Positions 1 to 10,548 of a DNA stretch of 64,000 bases are shown piece after piece. The notes beneath the pieces are model-generated. The model was not told the origin of the DNA and searched no databases. It saw only the letters and a program-made list of their open reading frames with translations. Within the stretch, counting starts at the first letter, position 1. Each line of letters opens with the position of its first letter. The position numbers were made by a program, and so were the translations under genes. Source of the DNA: Luscinia megarhynchos (taxonomy: Eukaryota > Chordata > Aves > Passeriformes > Turdidae); NCBI GenBank assembly GCA_034336665.1, contig CM067569.1, positions 24,649,320 to 24,713,319 of the forward strand, given 5' to 3'.

Positions 1-2074
1 CCAAGATGCGTTTAGACTGTGAGTGCTGTGGCCAAAGGTCAGTGCTGGGGGAGCTCTGCTCCTCGGTGTGCAGGTGCCACTTGCATCACAGCCATTAACC
101 ATGAAACTAAAATCAATTTCACTGCATCTTTGCAAGCTGGCAAACGTAGGAGTCACCTCAGCAGAAAAAAAAAGAACTGGCACATATGGTGTGCCTCTAT
201 AAAGAGCTGGACATAATCTGAAAGGAGTTTTGGAGGGCCTGTAACTGGTTGTGTCTCCAAAACCAACAGTTGTATTGTCTCTGCTGCCAGCCTTCAGGTC
301 TTCTCTGCTGCACTTTTATACTGTGTTTGAATGACTTGCCAACAACAGTTTGATGAATTTGCTTAATGCAATGAGGTTTACAGTGGTATCAGAAAGGTAT
401 CAGAGTATGGGCTTCTGATCCTGGATTTAAAATTACAACATGTGGCTCCTCCTCAGTACATGATCAACTATGACTGTATGCTTTCACTGCCATGCTAGAG
501 ATTCTGCTCTACCTCCTTGTTGAAAAATTGACTTTCCTTCCTTCACTGGTGTCAGAGAGAAGACAAGCTTTTAAAAAGCTTTTCCTCCTGAACTTGAGAT
601 GACTTATGAGGAAGATGACAATGCCTTTCAGGTAATTTAGTGAAAGTGCACCCAAGTAATCGATGTATCAAATTTGAAAAATCAGTTGCATACCAGTCAT
701 TTGCCACAACAATCTTGGTTACTTCAAAGTCAAAGTCTAATTCTTGGTGAATTTAACAATAGGGAATAAAAATCCTAAACCTCTTTGGCCCTTGGGTACA
801 GTCTAAGTTTCTGTTTCAGATGAAGTTGTGTTTGGTTCTTTGTATGACTCAGTAGTTGTTTTTAATTCAGAAAATAGTATCCTTATTGCTTCCATTCCTC
901 AGTGATTTACAAGCACGGTGGTATAAGGTTCTGAAGTACCTGTGAATGGCTCAACCTCCCCAGATTCTGCCATACGTGTCATAAGTACTCATCTTTTACC
1001 TGAGAGCCTCATGTGCTTCCAAGGCTGAAGGCTTCCTGCCTTGGCACAGCTATGTGGAGCAAGAAGGAAGGTGTAATTTTGCCTGGAGGACTTTTCCCTT
1101 TAAAACAGTCCTTGGACTGGGGAGTGAGTGATCCTTGGCTCCGGAGAGCTGCTGCTGAGGTGCACCCTGCAGGACAAGGGATCTTTAGGATGCCTCTCAC
1201 CCACCCTGGCTGCCAGGAAAGCTTCTCCCTGCTCTCATGGGCTTTCTTGCTGGTGGAGTGGCTGCTGGATCACTTCAGTTTCTTCTCTTGGACAAGATGA
1301 CCACTAGCAAGTGCTTTTAATTTGACATTTTCTTTAGAAGCTACCAACATCCCTGGAAATAACATCTGTCAGGGAGGTGGCAAGCTGGGAGTTGGGTGCC
1401 TGCCCAGCCATAGCATAACAAGGCCACAGGGCACAATTGACTGGAGTGAACAAGGAAATTTCTGAGTCAGTGATCCACAAGCCACATAATGTGTGAAACT
1501 GGAAATGTAGCCTGTCAGAAGAAGCTAGCCATATATTTTTAGATTATCTTAAAAAAACCAGAACCCTCAACCATTGCTTGGTAGAAAACAGTCTTTGTTT
1601 CTTTTTTCTGCAGACTGTTTTTATGAGGGGCTTGTTTGTTGTTGTTTGGAGGGATTGATTGTTTTGATGAGGAGGTTGTTGGTTGTTTTATTTTTTAAAA
1701 TTATTTTCTACTGGTAATGATTGTATGATTTCCTTTGAAAATCCTTTTAGTAAACCAGTTTCTCTTTCATGTCACAGAGCTTTGTGTGAGCACATATACA
1801 TACATAGTTGTTTATATAAGTGGTTTCAGAGGCCAGCACTAAGAAGCATTTTGCATTATATTTCTGGATGGTAGAACCAAAGACCTGGCAGGACAAGAAA
1901 GAGTGCTGAGACATATTTAACATGCAGTGTCACCAAAATAAATGAACATGTAACTGCATCCTTTGGAGAAGTATAATGTCATCCTACTTTCTATCTTAAC
2001 TATGCTTGCAAGTATCTCTTGGCTTCAGTGGTCATATTTCTGATTAGCATGTATGTGAAACCATCCTAGAGGCT

Positions 2075-2152
2075 GTCATGTCATGTCATGTCATGTCATG
2101 TCATGTCATGTCATGTCATGTCATGTCATGTCATGTCATGTCATGTCATGTC
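2075..2152 (+). repeat. Pentanucleotide microsatellite (GTCAT)n
   Basis: About 15.6 perfect, uninterrupted copies of GTCAT run head to tail. The unit contains ATG and no stop in any forward frame, so the array creates an apparent open frame (repeating Met-Ser-Cys-His-Val) that continues to 2327. That frame is a repeat artefact. The lack of interruptions suggests a young, probably length-variable locus. Confidence 0.97.
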
Positions 2153-2634
2153 TTTTGTCAGTTTTCCCTCTTTTTGGAGGATTTATTACTGCACCAGTTC
2201 TGTAATTCCTAAAAGAGGTTTCCTAGTGGCTGTGAAAAGTTTGTTGGAATCTGCAGCATGCCTACTTGAAGTAGTTTCTCATTCTGTGAATGGATTTTTC
2301 TGTCTCATTTGCCAAAAGAATATATGAAATAAGGTGACTAAGCTGGGACAGCACCTTTCAGCACAGCTACCCTCTTGTTTAGTCCTTGCATTGCTACTGA
2401 GCAGTAGCAATTACCTCTTGCATGAAGCTTTTTGTCTTGTTAGGTATGAAGAGGGCATAAGCTATTCAGAAACTGGAATATTGGCATCTCTACCTGTGGA
2501 GGAAGAGAAGTGAATGCTGTTTGGGCATTGACTGCATTTTAATGTCTGCACACCTCTTCAAGTCTGGGAGATTATCTTTTGTGCTGTGTGCCAGTCTTCT
2601 CCCAAAGCCCTTCAGTAATTCATTCTTTCTCAGC

Positions 2635-2661
2635 AATTTTATTCTTTCTCAGAATAAAATT
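2635..2661. repeat. Perfect 11-bp inverted repeat, 5-base loop
   Basis: The arms 2635-2645 (AATTTTATTCT) and 2651-2661 are exact reverse complements separated by TTCTC. The left arm also overlaps a short direct duplication of ATTCTTTCTCAG (2622-2633 and 2641-2652 approximately). It could form a small AT-rich hairpin. No function can be inferred. Confidence 0.75.
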
Positions 2662-3311
2662 AAGGTGATGAACCCTACCCATAATTTTCTTTTTTAAGCT
2701 ATACAGAATTTGAGAAGTGTTTCTATATTGCAGATATGAAATAAATGTGGACCAATGTTTCACAAACTACTATTTAGTAACATCTCTCTCTTAAGGAAAA
2801 AGCCCCTACACCTTTACTACATGTTTAGTGTCAGTAATGGCAATTGCACAGGATTTTTAAAATGAAAGATTTTCCATGACTCTCACTAAAGAGTAAGCAG
2901 ATCATTCCTGTAGGGCCTGATAGATATGAGAACAAAATACAGTTAAAGACCTTCCATTTGTCTCTCAGATGAGAAACAAACTAGAGTTCTAAGTACACCT
3001 AGTGGTTTAAAGAGTTGGCCAATATAAAAGGAAACTGATGAGCTGTGCTGCTATTTTATTAGGAATTAAAAAGTGAATCAGATCATAAGTGTATATGGCT
3101 TTTCCTGCCTCTCTTATGAGTTTCCCTACTTTTCGTTGCTGAGGGCAAATTTTTTTAACTGCAAGTCCTGTAAATACTCTGTATTCTTGGCAGCAAACTA
3201 ATTAACTAGAAAAATCTAGAAAGTTATGACCTAATGTCCCACTTTATTGCTTCTCCAAAGCACATTAAAATGAGTTTCACAAGAATAAGACCAATCCAAT
3301 TTAAGCATAAA

Positions 3312-3331
3312 GTTTGCTCTGAAGAGCAAAC
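3312..3331. repeat. Perfect 9-bp inverted repeat, 2-base centre
   Basis: GTTTGCTCT, then GA, then AGAGCAAAC. This is a near-palindrome in AT-rich DNA. It may be chance or the remnant of an element; no further support was seen. Confidence 0.6.
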
Positions 3332-5549
3332 ATTACTGTTTAATTAAAGTTGGTAAATTTATTTGAAAAAAGAAGAAAAATGTCAATGAGATAGCCTCTA
3401 AATACACTTATTCATTCAAATAGTGAACTTCTAATATGTATTAAATTAAGGATAAATAATAGGAGAAAGGACATTTGCTGAGGAAAGATTTGACATTTCT
3501 TTCATTGTGTACCAACAGTACTTGTACTCTTTAGCACATGGAGGGAGAAAAATTGTGCTTCCAAATAGAAAGCTATTTACTGCAATTATAATCTAGATAG
3601 AAAATAACAAGATGCCAATGGACTTCCTTGTCATTTTATTTAAACTTTATCTTCTAACTTTTTTTTAATGTATGCAGCTGAGCTGAAGCTTATTTGTGCA
3701 CATTGCTAGCCCACAGACTTCAGTGCTTCTATAAATATTAATTTTAATACTATCACAGTGTTTCCAGTATTGCTGGTTCATGAAGGAAATTATGTTTTTC
3801 ATAAATTACATCATTTTTGTTATTAGCCTCATATAAATAAGTAGATTTGCTGGATTTTAAAATGTTCAGTTTCGCTTGAGAAGTTAAGCGATAATACTAA
3901 TTTCTATTATTTATCCCTTTTCCAATAACATATGAGACATTCTGCAGATGCAGAGCAAAACTGCTCCTTGCCTCAAATCCTTTTTTAACTTAGGCTATGT
4001 TATTTTCAGTTTTAAGCTTCTCAGAAAATATTGAAGTAATTTTTCCAAAATAAAACATTTCAAGCTTGTTTCACAAATTAAGCTAAAGACTTTCTCAGAG
4101 CTAGCTGAGTTCTGATAGTAAAATTATTTCTAGCATGAGTTCAAACAAAAAATGGCAATGCACAGGGCCATGTGTAGGTTTTTTTGGGGTTGTCTTTTTA
4201 TCATATCCACTGGCATAGCACTTTTATTCAGGTGATCAACAGGGCCCGTTGAGATTTTTGATACTTTTATATATATATTTATCATTTCATCCTTATAATC
4301 CATGAGTTTCCTCTTTGAAGGACAGAGAGTCAAATTCCAACAGCCTTACAGAAGTCCATCTAATACATGTCAGATAGAAGAGAGAGGTGTGTGGACCCTG
4401 GCTAAGATATTCATTTATTGTTGCAATGATTCATCATTCTGTCTGATCTTGCCCTCTTAGGGTCCATGTCATTAATGAACATTGGCATGACACAAAATCA
4501 AAACTAATTTCATTTTGTAAGGGACACCCACAGCTGTGACTCTTGCTGTAAATATGAGCATGTTGTTTTTCTGTCACAATGATGAGTAGATGTATGTAAT
4601 GTTAATAAGATAGCCTTTCTAGCAGTGATAGGAGAGAAACTGTATTGTGCAAAGCTTGGAGTTTATATGAATGGGCCAAGAGAGAGATTTCTAGCTATTC
4701 ATCATATTAAGATGGTTCACAAATCAGGTGGAGTGTTCTTTGCCTAATTTGAAACTGTTGGATTAGATATTTAAAAACCTAAAATCAATACTATGAATCA
4801 TGAAGGAAGCCTACTACAAAGCTTTTCTACACAAGAGTAGGAGGACAGCTCTGGAACTAAAATCATGCACAGGATTTATCAGTACCTTTCAGTTATTTTT
4901 TCAGTACTTTTCTGAAAGAAAGACAGAGTGCTCTATGATTACTGTGTCAGAATGGCAGCACAAGCAACTGAAAGGTCTAAAGACAAAGATATCACATTCC
5001 CTTTGATAAAATCATCATTGAAATGTGATAAAGGGAATTTATCCCTCAGTTCTTGAGGTAGTTTATTATGAAGTCTCCTATCATAAATGGGGGAATTACT
5101 ATGTTATAGCATAGAGAGGGGCAGAAAGTTAGAGAACAGCATCTCCCCTGACCCACAATCACAGCTGGATGCCAACTTTTCTTCTTTTCAGCGAATAATC
5201 TACATGGGAAAGACTTGCTTTTTCTGTGCAAAACTTTCTCACATCCTGCATGACAGTTGTGTTAGCATTAAGCACTTCAGATAATATAATCAAATCAAAT
5301 CTGAATCTCCCTGTTCTTTCACTGGACTAGTCTTGCACTCAAACCTAAATTCGGTTGGATTGTTAAACCTGCTTGGATTATTCTCTAATGGAAGCAGATC
5401 CATTTTGGCTGCTTTTTTTTCTTGAATATGATGAATTTATTGATTCTATATAGTATTATTTATGGTTCATTTTGGTTTTTTGTTTATTATCAGTACTTCT
5501 GACCCTAATGTGGAATAGTTTGGCACCTGAATAGGTCAGGTGACAGACA

Positions 5550-5757
5550 GCAAACACACCCACAAAAAATCAAGCAAAAACTCCAACAAACAAACAAACA
5601 AGTAAGCAAACAAAAAAACAAAAACAAAAACAAAAAAACCCCAAAAACAAAACAAAACAAAAAAAAAGAAAAAGAAAAAAAGAAAAAAGGAAAACCACAG
5701 CAGCAAAAAAATCTACAAACAAGCCTCCCACCCCCAAAACAAACACCCAATATCAAC
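5550..5757 (+). repeat. A-rich low-complexity tract, almost T-free on + strand
   Basis: A strongly strand-asymmetric run built from CAAA, CAAAA, AAAAC and AAAAAG units, densest at about 5586-5694, with A/C-rich flanks. The minus-strand frame over it (5505-5756) is only Phe/Cys/Leu-rich low complexity and is not a gene. It may be a degenerated poly(A)-type tail or simple repeat; no retroelement body was recognised next to it. Confidence 0.85.
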
Positions 5758-7978
5758 TCAACAGCATCAAAGCCCCTAATTTTTCCTCTTCATTAAATTA
5801 GTCCCATCTATATTCCATTCTTGTGCTCTTTCTCATTTGCAGTTTGTGGTTGAAATGAATTGTTGGAAGCAATTGCTTCTGTTCATTCTCTGATTACAGC
5901 ATTTTCATTCTTTCTCTCTGTTGTACCTCAACCAAAGGTTTGACTTCAAAACCTTTGTAACCATTATGAAAAATGAGAGGCCATCATTTTGACAGGTCAG
6001 TATTAACTATTTCAGTCCTATCCCTTATTGTTTTCTGGTTATTGCTGCAAACAAAAACTAGCATAAAAAAGAAAAGAAAAAATTCTGGGAAGGAAAATTT
6101 TCTTTTTTTTCCTGGAACTCATAAAGTTTAGAATTCTCATGTAGAAGCAACCATCAAGACATTTTATCTAGGCCATGAAAAAGGTGCTCTTGTTAAGCAC
6201 TTTAATTTTCTCTCCAATGTACTATGGTCTTGCCAAACAGGCTGTTGATTACCATGATTAAGACAAAAAAAACCAAAAACTATCTAACTTCTAATATAAA
6301 GAGGCTGTAATAATTACCTAGTAAGTCTGAGACCTGAAAATTGACACTAAAGAAAATGTTCTGGATCTGTGGTTTGTACTTCTGGAGTTGTAATGACAGT
6401 GTTCATTAGAGGTCATTCTTGGTCTTTAAGTGTTTAAGGATTGGTTTTATAAGTTAAAGCTTTCAAATGTTTAATGAATAACTGAGTAGAAAGAATGGTA
6501 ATCCAAGTGGCATAATGGTCTACCGAGCCCTAAAACTTTCAGAATAAACTTTAGGAGTATGATAGACGAGGAAATGTGAAGGTAGAGTAACATGATGTAA
6601 CTTGTTCAGTTCTGTACCGGCCCTGTTCTATTAGACTGGCTTCTGAAAACTCAAATTTTAAGCCTGACTCTGATCATAAGTGCTCATCCCAGGAGAGATG
6701 CATTACTTCTCTTTGCAGGCTTCTGTCTGTGTGAACATTATGGCTGGGAACTGGGAAGCACCATTTAGTCACTGTGCACAGGCACCTCAGTGGGGAAAGA
6801 AGCACCCATCTCTTCCCCCTACAGCTGAAACTGCATCCTCGCTCATCAGCACCATCAAGCAGTGCTCTCAGTAAAACAAGGGGAGCTTTCTATGCCTTTA
6901 GTACTTACTGTTTGGGCAGATGCTTCTGAGAATGTTTAATATATTAACCACTGTTAATCCTCATTTCTAAGGCCAGCTTTGAGTGAGAAGGGGAGATTAG
7001 TCCCAATCTATCTTTTAGTGGTTTTAGGCTGTATTGCACAGGAATTGTTCCCAATTTTTGGAACATGGTACATAAGCATTTTTCAGATTCCCTTGTCTTC
7101 CTCCCCCATCTGATTCATGTTTTCGAGATTATTTCTGCTATTCATGAAAGCTTTATACAATTTTGAGAGAGAATTTTAAAAACTCCCAAAGCAACAAAAC
7201 AATCCAGACTTATGGAAAGATTTGTACTGTGTTTGGTATGCTTTTGGATGAGACTATAAGTCACTGCAAAGGAATCCTATTTGATTCTTCAGCCTGCTGT
7301 CCCCTGCCAGGACAAGGAATGACACTCATGCTTGTTTTCTTTGATGAGGCAATTCCATCACTCTGCACTGTCTCTTTTAACCTGAGACCCTGCAGATGAA
7401 AATAAAGACCAGGAGCTGCATAGCACCCTCCTGTTCTCCCAAGTGTGACACATTCTCTCCATGTCATGACACAGAGAATAAAGCACAGGGCAAAGTCTGA
7501 CAGTTTGTAACAGGCAGCTAACTCTCCAGGCACTAAATCCACTTGCACGGGCCCATGGCTGAGGTGGTCAGCCTGCTCTGGGACTTACACAGAGCTATAA
7601 ATTGTTAGAAAAGCAATTTCTAAGTCACTTTTGTTTTCATTTGGGACATACTGACTATTCAAAAATATTTTTATTTCATGTTTTCCCTTCCTCCTTGATC
7701 CATTTACACGGTGCAAAAGTTGAATTAAGAATATAAAGCTCTAGCCAGCCTAAAGAGTGTTGTTTTCTGTGTGAGGTGCTGCTTGTCATGAGAAAAATCC
7801 AGATTGCTTGTTAGTACTGAAGCTTGAACTACAGAGGAAACAATTACCCTTGTTAAAAGAACTCTGTTTAATGTACAGTGCATAATGAGAGAACAACAGG
7901 GAGGGTCATTTCACTACTTAATGCACCACAATTAAACTTAAAGCAAACTTTTGTCCTCATTTTCACCAGTGTAACACA

Positions 7979-8102
7979 GGCCAGGATTCTCCTCTTATGG
8001 CTGAACAAAATATGAAAGGTATAGTTCTGCAGCTGCTTTGTTTCTGTGGAAAGTTTCCTGACAGTAAAGTACTGTGCAAGAAGCAGCTGCAGAATCAGGC
8101 CC
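7979..8102. mobile_element. Hairpin element, possible ancient inverted-repeat (MITE-like) relic
   Basis: The outer ends are imperfect inverted repeats: GGCCAGGATTCT at 7979-7990 and AGAATCAGGCCC at 8091-8102. Inside, a perfect 14-bp inverted repeat pairs 8025-8038 with 8081-8094 (TTCTGCAGCTGCTT and its complement). Within that loop is a further 6-bp stem at 8061-8066 and 8070-8075 (ACAGTA, AAG, TACTGT). Ends of the GGGCCTGATTCTG type resemble old palindromic DNA-transposon relics seen in amniote genomes; that link is from memory and is not verified. No transposase frame is present. A folded RNA or chance nested repeats are alternatives. Confidence 0.4.
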
Positions 8103-10430
8103 TTTGTACACATGCACTTATAGTAATCTTAAAAGAAATAGAATGGGACCAGCAAAATGGCACTTCAGCTCAAAGAAAAGTCCAACGTCTTCCATCTGCT
8201 CCCTGATCTTGCAGCTGCAGTGAATTATGATGTGCTGTCACATTTATAGGGTGATTTCATCAAGTGATTTATTTAATTAATTTAGATTTAACATTGTACA
8301 AAGGGTATGTGATAAAGTGGTGTAACTCTTTCCTCAGCCACCACACCAGCCAAGATTTATTTTGAGTATGCTCAGCCTCACTGTGTCCTGCCTTGTGCTT
8401 TTCAAGCTGCAGCCAAGGGAGAACTCAAAATAGATGGTTGGACCTAAAGCTGCTTAACTAACAGTGCTGCCTTGGAGCAGAACTGGCAACTTGAATCTTG
8501 TGTAATGATGTTAGAGTTAAAACATCCATATATTCCTCTATATTGGTTCTCTCCACCAAAGAAAAAACACCTTGGTGTATCCCTAGTGATATGCAGAAGA
8601 ATGGATGCACCTGGGGCCAGGTGGTTCCTTGGGGTCTTAACAATTTTAGGATATGCTTCTTTAATGCCCTTCTTGGATATAATCTTGAAATGGCATAGAC
8701 TGCACTCTTTGACTTTGTTTCTGTAGAAAAACTAAATCTATAGGTGTTAACAGATAAAATCAGTAGCATTATAAATCCACAGCTGTGGTTTGGTGACATA
8801 CTGGTTGCAAAAAAAAGGGATTCTCATGGTTTCAATAATCAGAGTACATCCATAGAATGCTACTGTATAATGCAGATATGGGGAAATCAGGGCACAGGTT
8901 TTGGTAACAGCTGTATGTAGACTCAGGAAGTCATGATCTCTGTGCTAAAAAACTTCATATCAAATAGGTGAGATAATAGAATAGAAGTATTCCTAATTAA
9001 ATATACTATGGTATACATTTATATCTCTGTATGTGTGTGTCAGCAAGAATCAGGTGTTTAATTACACTTCTTGGCTGGGTGGATGCACTCTGAGAAACCA
9101 GAGGAAGTTGCAGTTTCAAAATATTTGTCTTAATGTTTCTCCAGTGCTTGCTTTGAATGAGGACAAGGGCTATGCTGAGTAAAACCCAGAAAAATACCAA
9201 TAATGATTTAACTGAGTTAATGCAAAATATCTACATTTGTAACACTTATTTTGTAGTATTGATCATGCTGCAGTTATGAGCATAAGAATTCAATGATTCT
9301 CATACATAAGGAAATAAAATCAATTATTTTTGGTGGAAGAGAGAGTGAAAACAATTAAAAAGGAACTGGATATTTATAACAATGTGTACAGAGAAGTGGT
9401 CTGGGCATCTTTTTTGTATCCCTGCTTTATGAAGCCAGAGATGATGGAAATATCTTCTGTGTTCCATTTTCATTTGTCTTGCTTTGTTTTTCATAGTTCT
9501 TAAAAATATTCAACCACTTAAACTGTATTTTGATGTTTTATTTTCTTATAAATTAATATTTACTAAAAGCATAGATTATTTCTATGGAATAACAGCACAG
9601 AAATAAAATGTTTTTCTGCTAGTAGCAAAACTGTAAAAGTTCAGTTAAAATGCATGTGTTTCATCTGAAAAGCTTTGAAGTTTGGTTGACTGTTCTAATT
9701 TCACAATATTGGATAAAATCAGTACAAAGGGAAAAGGATTAATACAGAAACTAGGCTTGCTTTCACAATGCTAGAATTAGAATTGTGACCCTAGAACTCT
9801 AAGCAGCATTCAGCAAATAAAATTGAGGAACAGCCCAATATTTTCTTGTGCTAGATGATCATAAAAGGAGTCATCATGTGGTAGCTTGAAAAAAATGAAT
9901 CAAAACAGTGTGGGAACTATATCTTAATTTTGGAAATGATCAGAGTAATCAGAAATTGAGAATGTCATTGAGATAATGACTCACTTAGACTTTTTGGAAG
10001 TTTATTAAGCAAAAGGTGGAGATGAGAGGGAGAAAACAGCAGAGTGTATTTAGTAGTACAGAATATGAGCTATGAATAAATTACACAAAAGATCTATTTC
10101 TGTAATAATACCCATTTTAAATTATTTTTTACCTTGTGTCTACAGTGGATGTTTGTGTCACAATCAAATCAGATTTGCCTTCTCTATCAATATAGTTTAT
10201 CTGAGTTAATAAAATTCTTCTTCCCCCTTCCCCCACCAAGATGTTGTGTAATTCTCATGTTGCAACAGACCCATGTCTAAAACAGAGTTGGTTCTCTGTC
10301 ACTACTGCACAGATTAACTGCTGTTCTTATTGAGTAATTCACCTTTTAGTTCTCCAATCAATGCAAAAGGTTTGGCATGGATGCTGCTGCCTTCCTCCAT
10401 TTTACTCTTTATTTTCTGTGATTTCTACAG

Positions 10431-10548
10431 TAGATATTGCTTGTCATGGACCCATGTCCTGGTTCCTCTTGCTGAGGGGATTATTTAGGCTTGGCCTTAG
10501 CCAAGTACATGTGAAATCAAGGATTCCACCTTGTAAAAGCAATCTCTG
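10431..10548 (+). other. Candidate exon of unknown transcript
   Basis: A long pyrimidine-rich tract ends in the acceptor TTTCTACAG just before 10431, and a strong donor (CTCTG/GTAAGTG) follows 10548. The 118 bases between are open in one frame: two bases, then 38 codons including residues DIACHGPMSWFLLLRGL, then two bases. The peptide has no family resemblance I know. Both splice signals are good, but a match of this quality can occur by chance in 64 kb. It could be a non-coding RNA exon. Confidence 0.2.

Larger units (their letters stand above)
1..10430. other. Gene-poor AT-rich sequence, no confirmed gene
   Basis: No reading frame here has a recognisable protein domain. The sequence is AT-rich and nearly CpG-free, typical of vertebrate intergenic or intronic DNA. 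The open frames (for example 113 codons at 8458-8799 minus) overlap frames on the other strand and lack convincing splice context. Repeats inside the block are listed separately. A G/T-rich tract lies at about 1627-1698. A weak exon-like segment at about 1050-1121 was not adopted. Confidence 0.7.

Noticed and set aside
1050..1121. Possible exon between CTTGGCACAG and GTGAGT
   Set aside because: Short, in a locally GC-richer stretch where several frames are open on both strands. Evidence was weaker than for the candidates retained.
2088..2327. 79-codon frame beginning with repeated MSCHV
   Set aside because: The first half is the translated GTCAT microsatellite, with no downstream domain or splice context.
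5505..5756. 83-codon minus-strand Phe/Cys-rich frame
   Set aside because: It is the translation of the A-rich simple-sequence tract. Apparent hydrophobicity comes from TTT and TTG repeats.
8458..8799. 113-codon minus-strand frame
   Set aside because: Two plus-strand frames are open over the same bases, and the peptide shows no motif. It is consistent with chance.
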